Positions 16,223 to 25,038 of a DNA stretch of 64,000 bases are shown one piece after another. The translations under genes and the position numbers were made by a program. The first letter of the stretch is position 1, and each line of letters starts with the position of its first letter. This DNA comes from Salibaculum sp031581025 (lineage in GTDB: Bacteria; Pseudomonadota; Alphaproteobacteria; Rhodobacterales; Rhodobacteraceae). The notes below the pieces were generated by a model, which worked only from the letters and a program-made list of their open reading frames with translations, was not told the DNA's origin and ran no database searches. The stretch lies in NCBI RefSeq assembly GCF_031581025.1, contig NZ_JAVLCA010000010.1; one strand, 5' to 3'.

Positions 16223-17372
16223 TCGCCTCGGAGAATTCGGAGATCAGCAGGTCCGGCTCTTCCAGCCCCACCGAGACACGGAAGAACCCTTCGGAAATCC
16301 CCAGCGCCGCACGGCCCTCGGACGTCAGTGCCCGGTGCGAGGACGAGGCCGGATGGCTGAGCGTGGTGCCCACGTCGCCCAGGGTCGGGGCGAAGGCGAT
16401 GTCCGGGGCGGCCCGGGTCAGCGCATTGGCCGCCGCGCGCCCGCCGGCCACCTCGAAGGACAGCATGTTGCCGGGCCGGTCGCCCAGCACCGCCTGCGCG
16501 CGGTTGTGGTCCGGATGGTCCGGGCGGCCGGGGTACAGCACGCGGGTGACGCCCGGCATCCCGGCCAGCGCCTCGGCCAGGTGCGTCGCCGTCGCCTCGG
16601 CCCGGTCATAGCGCAACTCGAAGGACTGCATCCCGCGTTCGGCCAACCAGCAATCGAACGGGCTTGGCGTGAACCCCCAGGTGACATTGGCGGTATAGAG
16701 CTTGTCGTTCAGCGCCGGGTCGCGGGCCACGGCATAGCCCAGCGTCGCGTCGGAATGACCCGCCAGCAACTTGGTGACGGAATGCACGACGATATCCGCG
16801 CCGTGATCGAAGGGCCGATAGCCGCGCGGCGTGGTAAAGGTATTGTCCACCACCAGCAGAACGCCGCGGTCCTGCGCCAGTTTCGCGATCCCTGCCATGT
16901 CGGCAATGCGGATCGTGGGGTTCGAGACCACCTCGACCAGGATCATTTTCGTTTCGGGGCGCAGGGCCGCCTCGATCCGGGCGGCGTCGGTTGGGTCGGC
17001 CAGCGTGGTCGCGATGCCCAGCCGCGGCAGGTCTTCGGTCATCAGGCGCAGCGACCGGCCATAGAGCTGATCGCCGCCGACCACATGGTCCCCGGCCTGC
17101 AGCAGCCCGAGGAAGACATTGCCGATCGCCCCCATGCCCGAACCCGAGACGATACCGCCACTGGCCCCCTCCAGCCGGTCGATCTTCTGCGCCAGCACGG
17201 TGGCGTTGGGGTGCCCTTCGCGGGCGTAGGTATAGCCCGAGCCCCGCGCGTACTGGCGATCCAGCGCGTCCGGGTCTGGCGAGGCATAGACAACCGACGG
17301 CTGCAACGGCGTGACGACGGGCCGCGAGGTGCTTTCGGGCCAGGGCGTGCGGCGCACGATGGAGTCGGACAT
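16200..17372 (-). CDS. Trans-sulfuration family PLP enzyme (cystathionine beta/gamma-lyase or synthase type)
   Basis: A 390-residue enzyme of the Cys/Met-metabolism PLP family. It shows YAREGHPNATVLAQKIDRLEG, the substrate/cofactor segment SGSGMGAIGN, the aspartate that holds the pyridine ring in VDNTFTTP, and the PLP lysine in HSVTKLLAGHSD. Near the C-terminus are DVGTTLSHP and GFFRVSVGLEEPDLL. Members cleave or form C-S bonds of cystathionine, homocysteine or methionine, and the exact reaction cannot be decided from sequence. It is the third gene after gmk and the gamma-carbonic anhydrase with only 2 bp between genes, and its 3' end overlaps a convergent small gene. Confidence 0.85.
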   Translation of the reverse strand: MSDSIVRRTPWPESTSRPVVTPLQPSVVYASPDPDALDRQYARGSGYTYAREGHPNATVLAQKIDRLEGASGGIVSGSGMGAIGNVFLGLLQAGDHVVGGDQLYGRSLRLMTEDLPRLGIATTLADPTDAARIEAALRPETKMILVEVVSNPTIRIADMAGIAKLAQDRGVLLVVDNTFTTPRGYRPFDHGADIVVHSVTKLLAGHSDATLGYAVARDPALNDKLYTANVTWGFTPSPFDCWLAERGMQSFELRYDRAEATATHLAEALAGMPGVTRVLYPGRPDHPDHNRAQAVLGDRPGNMLSFEVAGGRAAANALTRAAPDIAFAPTLGDVGTTLSHPASSSHRALTSEGRAALGISEGFFRVSVGLEEPDLLISEFSEAISRAQTA

Positions 17373-17374
17373 GC

Positions 17375-17896
17375 TCAGACCTCCGTCAGACCGGCGCGGA
17401 ACCGCGCGGCCTTGTCCTGATAATGCAGGGCCGAGGCGGTCAGCGCCTCGATGGCGGCCGCATCGAGGGTCCGGACCACCTTGGCCGGCGCGCCCATGAC
17501 AAGCGCGCCGTCTGGGATCTCCTTGCCTTCCGTCACCAGTGCCCCGGCGCCGATCAGGCAGTTGTGGCCGATCACGGCGCCGTTGAGCACGGTCGCCCCC
17601 ATGCCCACCAGCGAATTGTTCCCGATGGTACAGCCATGCAGCATGGCCTTGTGCCCGATGGTGCAATTCGTCCCGATGGTCAGCGGATAGCCCATGTCGG
17701 TATGCAACACGCAGTTTTCCTGCAGGTTGCTGCCCGCGCCCACCACGATGGGTTCATTGTCGCCCCGGATGGTGGTGCCGAACCAGACCGAGGCGCGCGC
17801 GCCCAGCACGACCTGCCCGATGAGATGACAACCCGGCGCGACCCAGGCGGTCTCGTCCATTTCGGGGGTTTTTCCGTCCAGTGCATAGAGACTCAT
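17375..17896 (-). CDS. Gamma-carbonic anhydrase-like hexapeptide-repeat protein
   Basis: A 173-residue left-handed beta-helix protein. Repeats of the [LIV]-G-x(4) type run from about residue 20 to 140 (VLGARASVWFGTTIRGDNEPIVVG, TIGTNCTIGHKAMLHGCTIG). Metal-ligand-type histidines appear in VLHTD, GHKAMLHG and GHN. The C-terminal helix packs outside the helix as in the CaiE/YrdA group. Members bind zinc and resemble gamma-carbonic anhydrase, though many have no proven activity. The start overlaps the gmk stop by 4 bp, so the two are translationally coupled. Confidence 0.85.
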   Translation of the reverse strand: MSLYALDGKTPEMDETAWVAPGCHLIGQVVLGARASVWFGTTIRGDNEPIVVGAGSNLQENCVLHTDMGYPLTIGTNCTIGHKAMLHGCTIGNNSLVGMGATVLNGAVIGHNCLIGAGALVTEGKEIPDGALVMGAPAKVVRTLDAAAIEALTASALHYQDKAARFRAGLTEV

Positions 17897-18531
17897 GACA
17901 TGTCCTCGAATTCGCGGTGCAGGTCACGGACATGGCCGACAAGGTCGGGCTGCTGTTCGCGGCGCAGGCGCTCGGCGCTGACGATGGTCTTGAGCCGCGT
18001 CTCGGTGCGGTCCAGATCGTCGTTGATCAGAACGTAGTCGTAGGCGTCCCAGTGGGAAATCTCGTCCCAGCTTTTCTGCATGCGCTTGGCGATGGTCTCG
18101 GCGTCGTCCTGGCCACGGCTGCGCAGGCGCTTGGCCAGTTCGGCAATCGAGGGCGGCAGAAGGAAGATCGACAGGACGTTGTCCTTGAGCGGCGAATTGC
18201 GGATCTGTTGTGCGCCCTGCCAGTCGATATCGAAAAGGACGTCGCAGCCCTGCTCGATGGCCTCGCGCACCGGCGGCAAGGGCGAGCCGTAGTGGTTGCC
18301 GAAGACATGGGCATGTTCGAGCATCTCGCCCTCGGCGACCATGCGCTTGAATTCGGCCTCGGACCGGAAATGGTATTCGCGGCCGTCCACCTCGGACGGG
18401 CGCGGTTCCCGCGTCGTGGCCGAGACGGAAAAGCGGATGGTGTCGTCCCAGGCGCGCAGCCGGTTCGACAGCGTCGATTTTCCCGCGCCCGAGGGCGAGG
18501 ACAGGATGATCAGAAGGCCGCGTCTGGGCAT
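17893..18531 (-). CDS. gmk: Guanylate kinase
   Basis: A 212-residue enzyme that converts GMP and ATP to GDP and ADP. The P-loop SSPSGAGKST is at residues 11-20, the GMP-binding part contains SVSATTREPRPSEVDGREYHF, and the second half has the family segment DIDWQGAQQI and the lid RSRGQDD. I chose the ATG at 18531 because it places the P-loop at its usual distance. It opens the operon gmk, gamma-carbonic anhydrase, PLP enzyme on the minus strand. Confidence 0.95.
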   Translation of the reverse strand: MPRRGLLIILSSPSGAGKSTLSNRLRAWDDTIRFSVSATTREPRPSEVDGREYHFRSEAEFKRMVAEGEMLEHAHVFGNHYGSPLPPVREAIEQGCDVLFDIDWQGAQQIRNSPLKDNVLSIFLLPPSIAELAKRLRSRGQDDAETIAKRMQKSWDEISHWDAYDYVLINDDLDRTETRLKTIVSAERLRREQQPDLVGHVRDLHREFEDMS

Positions 18532-18738
18532 GGCTGCGCCTCGTTCGGGGTGGTCTCGCGCCGCCGGCCCCGGCGCTGGCGGTTGCCTGCGCACCTAACG
18601 GCAAAGACGGGTCAAGGGCAAGTCCGGTCACGGGGCCGCGTGCTTGCCGCGTTAACCCTGCTGGATTTTGGATCAGGAAAATTGGGTGAAAAGCCCCTAT
18701 AAATGTCGCCGACACAGGCAGGAGGACAGGGCGATGCC

Positions 18739-19236
18739 ATGGCGCGGAAACAGGGGGGCGGCAAAACGACGGCCCGTCCGAACAGTGCTATCGCGGTGAC
18801 AAACCTGACCGCCCTGATCGACCTGGAGTCCTATTGGCGCGGTCTGGCCCCCGCCGGCGGCGTGCCCCGCCGCGCCGATCTCGATCCCGCCTGCATGGGG
18901 GATGTGATCGAGGATGCGCTGATTCTCGAACCGGTCGTGCCGGGGGTGGCCCGTATCCGCGTGGCAGGCCGGCGCATCATGGCGCTGATCGGATCCGAGC
19001 CACGCGGGAGGCCGCTCTCAGCGCTTTTCGTACCCGCGGACCGCGGCCGCCTGGCCACCCAGACCGAGGTGGCCTTCCGGATGCCCTCGGTGGTGGAACT
19101 GGCGCTGCGGGCACCGGGCCGTCCGGCCCTTTCGGGGCGGTTGCTGTTGCTGCCGCTGAGCGACGATTTCGGCGCCGTCACCCGCTGCCTCTGCGCGCTG
19201 GTGGCCGATGGCCGCCCGGCGCGCAGCCCGCGCTAG
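18739..19236 (+). CDS. PAS-domain family protein (PAS_5-like)
   Basis: A 165-residue protein. After a basic, disordered N-terminus it shows YWRGLAPAGGVPRRADLDP, then IEDALILEPVVPGVARIRVAGRRI, and FVPADRGRL. These are the pattern of the alphaproteobacterial PAS_5 family, which often acts as a small sensory or flagellar/cell-cycle accessory protein. I chose the ATG at 18739, which has an AGGAGG site, although the spacing of 13 nt is long; an in-frame ATG at 18703 lacks a site. It stands alone between gmk and the DAHP synthase gene. The function is unknown. Confidence 0.7.
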   Translation: MARKQGGGKTTARPNSAIAVTNLTALIDLESYWRGLAPAGGVPRRADLDPACMGDVIEDALILEPVVPGVARIRVAGRRIMALIGSEPRGRPLSALFVPADRGRLATQTEVAFRMPSVVELALRAPGRPALSGRLLLLPLSDDFGAVTRCLCALVADGRPARSPR

Positions 19237-19307
19237 TTTACCCTCTGCGCCGATCAGAGCATCCGCCACGAACCGTTAGACCGGGCCCCGATAGATCCGC
19301 CGCGCCC

Positions 19308-19333
19308 GCGCCGGGCCGCAGGTGGCCCGGCGC
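19308..19333. terminator. Hairpin between convergent genes
   Basis: A perfect 10 bp stem, GCGCCGGGCC (19308-19317) / GGCCCGGCGC (19324-19333), has a 6 nt loop. It lies between the convergent PAS and DAHP synthase genes. No T-tract follows, so it may act bidirectionally with Rho or protect 3' ends. Confidence 0.55.
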
Positions 19334-19368
19334 TGCGGCTGGTGGTCGATAACGCATGAAAAACGGCC

Positions 19369-20739
19369 TCAGCCGGTGGCGACACTGCCCACCGACTGGC
19401 GCCGCGCCGACAGCTCTTCGGCCACGAGGAAGGCCAGTTCCAGCGATTGCGAGGCATTGAGCCGCGGGTCGCAGGCGGTGTGATAGCGATCCGAGAGGTC
19501 TTCCTCGGTGACGGCGCGGACGCCGCCGGTGCATTCGGTCACATCGTCGCCGGTCATCTCGAAATGCACGCCGCCGGGGATCGAGCCCTCGGCATTGTGG
19601 ACGGCGAAAAATTCGCGCACCTCGCGCAGGACACTTTCGAAGGGCCGGGTCTTGTAGCCGGTCGAGGACTTGATGGTGTTGCCGTGCATCGGGTCGCAGG
19701 TCCAGACCACGTTGGCCCCCTCTTCCTGCACCGCGCGGACCAGCCGCGGCAGGTGTTCGCCCACCGCGCCCGCGCCGAAGCGGGTGATCAGCGTCAGGCG
19801 GCCTGCCTCGTTGGTCGGGTTCAGCTTGGCCATGAGCGCCTTGAGGTGGCCCACGGTCATGCTCGGCCCGCATTTCAGGCCGATGGGGTTCTGGACCCCG
19901 CGCAGGAATTCGACATGGGCGCCGTCGGGCTGGCGCGTGCGGTCGCCGATCCAGAGGAAATGCCCCGATCCGGCCAGCCACTGGCCCGAGGTGCTGTCGA
20001 GCCGCGTCAGCGCCTCTTCGTATTCCAGAAGCAGCGCCTCGTGGCTGGTGTAGAAATCCACCGTCGCCAGTTCGTGGTTGTTGTCACCGTTAAGACCGGC
20101 GGCATTCATGAAGTCCAGCGCGTCACCGATGCGAGACGCCAGTTCCCGGTATTTCTGCGCCTCTGCGCCATCGGTGAACCCCAGCGTCCATTGGTGGACA
20201 CGGTGAACATCTGCAAAGCCGCCCGTCGAGAAGGCGCGTAGCAGGTTCAGCGTGCCCGCCGCCTGGGTATAGGCGCGCAGCATCTTGCCCGGGTCGGGGA
20301 TGCGGGCGGCCTCGGTGAAGTCCAGCTCGTTGATGATATCGCCGCGGTAGCTGGGCAAGTCCTGCCCGTCGATGGTTTCCGTGGGCGCCGAGCGCGGCTT
20401 GGCGAACTGCCCGGCCATGCGCCCCATCTTTACCGTGGGCACCTTGGCGCCATAGGTCAGCACCATGGCCATCTGCAGCATCACCTTGAAGGTGTCGCGG
20501 ATGTGGTCGGCGTCGAAGTCGGCAAAGCTCTCGGCGCAGTCGCCGCCCTGCAGCAGGAAGGCCTCGCCGCGCGAGACCGCGGCCAGTTCCGATTTCAGAC
20601 GCCGCGCCTCGCCGGCGAAGACCAGCGGCGGATAGGAGGACAGCCGGCCCTCGACCTCGGCCAGGGCCGCGTCGTCAGTATAGTCCGGCATCTGCACCCG
20701 CGGCTTGTTGCGCCAGTCGGATTTGGTCCATTCCGCCAT
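19369..20739 (-). CDS. aroH: Class II 3-deoxy-7-phosphoheptulonate synthase
   Basis: A 456-residue enzyme of the plant/actinobacterial type II family that condenses phosphoenolpyruvate and erythrose 4-phosphate, the first step of the shikimate pathway. Characteristic blocks are LLQGGDCAESFADF near residue 65, KMGRMAGQFAKPRS, SHEALLLEYEEAL, NPIGLKCGPSM, ITRFGAG and VWTCDPMHGNT. A GGAG site precedes the ATG. A GC hairpin at 20759-20786 lies in the 5' leader, about 20 nt before the start; no Trp- or Tyr-rich leader peptide is visible. The symbol is used loosely, because class II genes are named aroG, aroF or aroH in different genomes. Confidence 0.93.
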   Translation of the reverse strand: MAEWTKSDWRNKPRVQMPDYTDDAALAEVEGRLSSYPPLVFAGEARRLKSELAAVSRGEAFLLQGGDCAESFADFDADHIRDTFKVMLQMAMVLTYGAKVPTVKMGRMAGQFAKPRSAPTETIDGQDLPSYRGDIINELDFTEAARIPDPGKMLRAYTQAAGTLNLLRAFSTGGFADVHRVHQWTLGFTDGAEAQKYRELASRIGDALDFMNAAGLNGDNNHELATVDFYTSHEALLLEYEEALTRLDSTSGQWLAGSGHFLWIGDRTRQPDGAHVEFLRGVQNPIGLKCGPSMTVGHLKALMAKLNPTNEAGRLTLITRFGAGAVGEHLPRLVRAVQEEGANVVWTCDPMHGNTIKSSTGYKTRPFESVLREVREFFAVHNAEGSIPGGVHFEMTGDDVTECTGGVRAVTEEDLSDRYHTACDPRLNASQSLELAFLVAEELSARRQSVGSVATG

Positions 20740-20758
20740 TGTTTTCGCTCCGGATCGG

Positions 20759-20786
20759 GCCCCCGCCCGCGCGGGCGGTCGGGGGC
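20759..20786 (-). promoter_or_regulatory. Hairpin in the DAHP synthase leader
   Basis: The outer arms GCCCCCG (20759-20765) and CGGGGGC (20780-20786) enclose CCCGC/GCGGG. In the minus-strand mRNA this stem sits about 20 nt upstream of the start codon and could limit translation or transcription. No T-tract follows. Confidence 0.35.
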
Positions 20787-20945
20787 GTTTGACGATGTCG
20801 GGGGCTTATAGCGGTCCCGGCGCACGGGGCCAATGGCATTTTCCCCGCATTTTCGTGACGATCGGCGCGGCACCGTCAGGCTTGCCTCTTGATCGGGGGG
20901 CGCAAAGGTGGTCATGTCGTGCGTCAAATTGGCAAGGGCAGGCTG

Positions 20946-21947
20946 ATGGACCGCAAGCAGACGATCAACGTGAAAACCGAAGGTGAGGCCCCCAGGCGCT
21001 TCGTTTTCCTACTTCTGGAAAACTTTACCCTTCTGTCCTTCGCGGCCGCCGTGGATTGCCTGCGCATCGCCAATCTGATGGCCGGCCGCGAACTTTACAC
21101 CTGGGCGCTGGCCGGCGACGGCAGCGAGACGGTGAACTCGGCCGGCGGGGTCAGCTTCAACCTGGACATGGACCTCGAAGACCTGCGCCGCGATGACCAC
21201 CTGCTGGTCTGCGGCGGGCGCGACGTGCAGTCGGCCACCACCAAGCGCGTCGTCAGCTGGCTGCGCCGCGAGGCCCGGCGCGGGATCGTCATCGGCGGGC
21301 TGTGCACCGCCGCGCATACCCTGGCGCGGGCCGGGCTGCTGGACGACAAGCGCGCCACCATCCACTGGGAAAACCAGGACGGCTTTGCCGAGGATTTTCC
21401 CGACGTGAACCTGACCAAGTCGGTCTTCGTCAAGGACGGCAACCGCTGGACTACCGCCGGGGGGACCTCGTCCATCGACCTGATGCTGCAGGTCATCGCC
21501 GACCAATATGGCGAGGATCTGGCCAGTTCAGTGGCGGATCAACAGATCTATTCCGCGATCCGCACCGACCAGGACACGCAGCGGCTGTCGATCCCCACCC
21601 GGATCGGCGTGCGCCACCCCAAGCTGAGCCGCGTGATCCAGATGATGGAACAGAACATCGAGGAACCGATCAGCCCGGCCCTGCTGGCCAAGGAGGTGGG
21701 CATGTCCACCCGGCAGCTGGAGCGGCTGTTCCGGCGCTACCTCAACCGCAGCCCAAAACGCTATTACATGGAGTTGCGCCTGCAAAAGGCGCGCAACCTG
21801 CTGATGCAGACGGACATGAGCGTGATCAACGTGGCGCTGGCCTGCGGCTTCGCCTCGCCGTCGCATTTTTCCAAGTGCTACCGGTCGCACTACAACACCA
21901 CGCCCTACCGCGAACGCGGGGCGCATGCCGGCCGGCTGTCGATCTGA
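20946..21947 (+). CDS. GlxA family AraC-type transcriptional regulator
   Basis: A 333-residue regulator. The N-terminal domain (about 20-190) is of the DJ-1/PfpI type: VFLLLENFTLLSFAAAVDCLRIAN, then GGLCTAAHTLARAGLL where the nucleophile-elbow Cys is present, then ENQDGFAEDFP. The C-terminal part (about 230-325) has two AraC helix-turn-helix motifs: AKEVGMSTRQLERLFRRYL and VNVALACGF. GlxA-type proteins control catabolism of carnitine, glycine betaine, arginine or related nitrogen compounds. It stands 98 bp upstream of the ABC transporter operon in the same direction, so it may control it. The ATG at 20946 has an AAGGG site further upstream. Confidence 0.87.
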   Translation: MDRKQTINVKTEGEAPRRFVFLLLENFTLLSFAAAVDCLRIANLMAGRELYTWALAGDGSETVNSAGGVSFNLDMDLEDLRRDDHLLVCGGRDVQSATTKRVVSWLRREARRGIVIGGLCTAAHTLARAGLLDDKRATIHWENQDGFAEDFPDVNLTKSVFVKDGNRWTTAGGTSSIDLMLQVIADQYGEDLASSVADQQIYSAIRTDQDTQRLSIPTRIGVRHPKLSRVIQMMEQNIEEPISPALLAKEVGMSTRQLERLFRRYLNRSPKRYYMELRLQKARNLLMQTDMSVINVALACGFASPSHFSKCYRSHYNTTPYRERGAHAGRLSI

Positions 21948-22045
21948 GGCTGGCCGCCCCCCTGCCCTCGGATCGGCTTTTCTTTTCGCGAATCGGTGCC
22001 TAATCTCGGGCGCGGACAACCACTGTTCCAACTGGGAGAAAGAAC

Positions 22046-23242
22046 ATGAAAAAGCTGCTTATGGCCGTCTCGGCCAGTGCCCTCGTCGCCGGCGGCGCCC
22101 ATGCCGAGGGGCATGGCGACACCGTCAAGCTGGGGATTATCTTCGGCTTTACCGGGCCGATCGAATCCCTGACCCCGCAAATGGCCAGCGCTGCCGAACT
22201 CGCGATGTCCGAGATCAATGACGCCGGCGGCGTACTGGACGGCATGATGCTGGAGCCGGTGCGCGCCGACAGCACCTGCATCGACAACGGCGCGGCCACC
22301 GCTGCCGCCGAACGTCTTGTCACCGGTGACGGCGTGACGGCGATCGTGGGCGCGGACTGTTCCGGCGTGACCGGCGCGGTTCTGGCCAACGTGGCGGTGC
22401 CCAACGGCGTGCCAATGATCTCGCCCTCGGCCACCTCGCCGGGTCTGTCGACGGCCGAGGACAACGGGCTGTTCTTCCGCACCGCGCCCTCGGACGCGCG
22501 CCAGGGCGAAGTGCTGGCCAACATCCTGGCCGACAAGGGCATTGACGAGGTCGCCGTGACCTTCACCAACAATGACTACGGAAAGGGGCTGTCCAACAGC
22601 TTCGTCTCCAGCTTCGAGGAAGACGGCGGCACCGTTACGATCACGGCCGCCCACGAGGACGGCAAGGCCGACTATTCGTCCGAGGTCGCCTCGTTGGCCT
22701 CGGCCGGTGGCGAGGTTCTGATGGTGCTGGGCTATGCCGACCAAGGCGGCCCGGGCGTGATCCGCAGCGCGCTCGACAGCGGTGCCTTCGACACCTTCAT
22801 GATGGGCGACGGCATGTTCGCCGACAGCCTGGTCGAGTCCCTCGGCAACGACATGGAAGGCTCCTTCGGGGCGGTGCCCTGGTCCGAGGGCGCAGGCGCC
22901 GAGGCCTTCACCGAGATCACCGAGGCCGCCGGCATCAACGGCGACAGCTCCTTCACCCGCGAAAGCTATGACGCCGCGGCGCTGCTGGCCCTGGCCATGC
23001 AGGCCGGCGAGTCGGCCGACAGCGCCACCATCGCCGAGAACGTGATGTCGGTGGCCAATGCGCCCGGCGAGGAGATCCTGCCCGGGGAACTGGGCCGCGC
23101 GCTGGAAATCTTGGCCGAGGGCGGCGAGGTCGATTATGTCGGTGCCACCAACGTCGAGCTGATCGGCCCCGGCGAGGCTGCGGGCACCTACCGCGAGTAC
23201 ACCATCACCGATGGCGACTACGAAACCGTGCAGTTCCGCTGA
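22046..23242 (+). CDS. ABC transporter substrate-binding protein, branched-chain amino acid type
   Basis: A 398-residue periplasmic protein. The signal peptide is MKKLLMAVSASALVAGGAHA, followed by an acidic, Glu/Gly-rich mature start. The fold is that of the periplasmic binding protein type 1 (Peripla_BP_6): KLGIIFGFTGPIESL, DSTCIDNGAATAAAERLV, IVGADCSGVTGAVL. GGGAGAAAG precedes the ATG. It is the first gene of a five-gene operon with two ATPases and two permeases. Specificity could be branched-chain or other amino acids, amides or urea. A strong stem-loop lies just after the stop codon. Confidence 0.9.
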   Translation: MKKLLMAVSASALVAGGAHAEGHGDTVKLGIIFGFTGPIESLTPQMASAAELAMSEINDAGGVLDGMMLEPVRADSTCIDNGAATAAAERLVTGDGVTAIVGADCSGVTGAVLANVAVPNGVPMISPSATSPGLSTAEDNGLFFRTAPSDARQGEVLANILADKGIDEVAVTFTNNDYGKGLSNSFVSSFEEDGGTVTITAAHEDGKADYSSEVASLASAGGEVLMVLGYADQGGPGVIRSALDSGAFDTFMMGDGMFADSLVESLGNDMEGSFGAVPWSEGAGAEAFTEITEAAGINGDSSFTRESYDAAALLALAMQAGESADSATIAENVMSVANAPGEEILPGELGRALEILAEGGEVDYVGATNVELIGPGEAAGTYREYTITDGDYETVQFR

Positions 23243-23265
23243 GATCGGCACGCGAGGGACAGCGG

Positions 23266-23290
23266 CGGCGCGGGGGCGACCCCCGCGCCG
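23266..23290 (+). promoter_or_regulatory. Stem-loop after the binding-protein gene
   Basis: A perfect 11 bp stem, CGGCGCGGGGG (23266-23276) / CCCCCGCGCCG (23280-23290), has a 3 nt loop and starts 23 nt after the stop. There is no T-tract. Such hairpins between a binding-protein gene and the rest of its operon commonly protect the upstream mRNA and raise binding-protein yield. Confidence 0.6.
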
Positions 23291-23351
23291 TTCGCCAAAA
23301 GCAAGACGGGCGCAACGGCCCGCACAACAGGGACACCGGGGGACAGCGGCA

Positions 23352-24134
23352 ATGATCAGGGTCGAGAACGTCGTCAAGACCTTCGGCGGGTTCCATGCCG
23401 TGGACGGCGCCACGCTGGAGATCGCGCAGGGCACGATCACCGGCCTGATCGGCCCCAACGGCGCCGGAAAGACCACGCTTTTCAACGTCATCGCCGGCGT
23501 TCTGCCCCCGACCTCGGGCCGCGTGACCATGCTGGGCGAGGACATCACCGGCCTGCCGCCGCATGACCTGTTTCACAAGGGGCTGCTGCGCACCTTTCAG
23601 ATCGCGCATGAGTTCCATTCCATGACCTGCCGCGAGAACCTGATGATGGTCCCCTCGGGCCAATCGGGCGAGACGCTCTGGAACACCTGGTTCGGGCGCC
23701 GCCGGATCGCCGAGGAGGAGCGCGCCCTGCGCGCCAAGGCCGACGAGGTGCTGGAGTTCCTGACCATCGAACACCTGGCCGACCACCCCGCCGGGGCCGT
23801 CTCGGGCGGGCAGAAGAAACTGCTGGAACTGGGCCGGACCATGATGGTGGACGCGCGCATCGTCTTTCTCGACGAGGTCGGCGCGGGGGTGAACCGCACC
23901 CTGCTTTACACCATTTCCGACACCATCAAGCGCCTCAACGAGGAGCGCGGCTATACCTTCGTCGTCATCGAGCACGACATGGATTTCATCGAACGGCTGT
24001 GCGACCCGGTCATCTGCATGGCCGCCGGCAAGGTGCTGGCCGATGGCACGCTGGCCGAGATCAAGGCCAACGAGCAGGTGGTCGAGGCCTACCTGGGCAC
24101 CGGCCTCAAGAACAAGGAGAAGCTGGGCGCATGA
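23352..24134 (+). CDS. ABC transporter ATP-binding protein, LivG type
   Basis: A 260-residue ATPase. Walker A is GPNGAGKTT at about 35-43, the signature segment is AVSGGQKKLLELGRTMM, and Walker B is ARIVFLDEVGAGVNR. Here the usual LivG LDEP is LDEV, while the catalytic Glu is kept. The H-loop is in VIEHDMDF. The C-terminus with EIKANEQVVEAYLGTG is the LivG hallmark. The ATG at 23352 places the first strand directly at the N-terminus. It pairs with the LivF-type ATPase downstream to drive import. Confidence 0.9.
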   Translation: MIRVENVVKTFGGFHAVDGATLEIAQGTITGLIGPNGAGKTTLFNVIAGVLPPTSGRVTMLGEDITGLPPHDLFHKGLLRTFQIAHEFHSMTCRENLMMVPSGQSGETLWNTWFGRRRIAEEERALRAKADEVLEFLTIEHLADHPAGAVSGGQKKLLELGRTMMVDARIVFLDEVGAGVNRTLLYTISDTIKRLNEERGYTFVVIEHDMDFIERLCDPVICMAAGKVLADGTLAEIKANEQVVEAYLGTGLKNKEKLGA

Positions 24135-24213
24135 GGGCTTTGACGCTGGATTTGATCGTCGCGCGGACCCGGTTGCGGCCGCATACCCCGGCCGCAAGCG
24201 GGGAGGTGCCGCA

Positions 24214-25035
24214 ATGAGCGATCCCTATTCCGGCCGCGGCAACAAGGACGCCTCGATCGCCCGGCCCGGCCCCCGCTCCGAGCTGTCCGGCATGGCCGAT
24301 GGCCCGGCCAGGGCCGCCGATGGCGCCGGCCCCTTCCTGTCGGGCGAGGGCATGACCGGTGGCTATGGCAAGGGCCCCGACATCCTGCACGACTGCACAA
24401 TCGCCGTGGACCGGGGCGAGATTGCTGTGATTGTCGGCCCCAACGGGGCGGGCAAGTCCACCGCCATGAAGGCGATCTTCGGCATGCTCGACCTGCGCGG
24501 GGGCCGCGTCACGCTCGATGGCGATGATATCACCGCGCTGTCACCCCAGAACCGGGTGCGCCGGGGCATGGGCTTCGTGCCGCAGAACCGCAACATCTTT
24601 CCATCGATGACCGTCGAGGAAAACCTCGAAATGGGCGCCTTCATCCGCGAGGACGACATCACCGCCACCATGGAACAGGTCTTCGATCTGTTCCCGATCC
24701 TGCGCGACAAGCGCGGCCAGGCGGCGGGCGAGCTGTCGGGCGGCCAGCGCCAGCAGGTCGCGGTGGGCCGCGCCCTGATGACCCGGCCCAAGGTGCTGAT
24801 GCTGGACGAGCCCACCGCCGGGGTCAGCCCCATCGTAATGGACGAACTTTTCGACCGCATCATCGAGGTGGCCCGTACCGGCCTGCCGGTCATGATGGTC
24901 GAACAGAACGCCCGCCAGGCGCTGGAGATCGCCGACCACGGCTATGTCCTGGTGCAGGGCCGCAACGCGCACACCGGAACCGGCAAGGACTTGCTGGCCG
25001 ATGCCGAGGTGCGCCAGAGTTTCCTGGGGGGCTGA
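24214..25035 (+). CDS. ABC transporter ATP-binding protein, LivF type, with N-terminal extension
   Basis: A 273-residue ATPase. Walker A is GPNGAGKST near residue 80, the signature is ELSGGQRQQVAVGRALM, Walker B is PKVLMLDEPTAGVSP, and the H-loop is replaced by VEQNARQALEIAD as usual in LivF. About 45 residues of low-complexity, Gly/Ala/Pro-rich sequence precede the family start (near GMTGGYGKGP), which is unusual. A GGGAGG site is 7 nt before the ATG, so the extension is probably translated. An 8 bp hairpin (24173-24180/24190-24197) lies just before this site. Confidence 0.88.
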   Translation: MSDPYSGRGNKDASIARPGPRSELSGMADGPARAADGAGPFLSGEGMTGGYGKGPDILHDCTIAVDRGEIAVIVGPNGAGKSTAMKAIFGMLDLRGGRVTLDGDDITALSPQNRVRRGMGFVPQNRNIFPSMTVEENLEMGAFIREDDITATMEQVFDLFPILRDKRGQAAGELSGGQRQQVAVGRALMTRPKVLMLDEPTAGVSPIVMDELFDRIIEVARTGLPVMMVEQNARQALEIADHGYVLVQGRNAHTGTGKDLLADAEVRQSFLGG

Positions 25036-25038
25036 ACC

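Noticed and set aside
21905..23548. Open frame of 547 codons on the minus strand opposite the binding-protein gene
   Set aside because: No recognisable domain and opposite a secure gene with a signal peptide.
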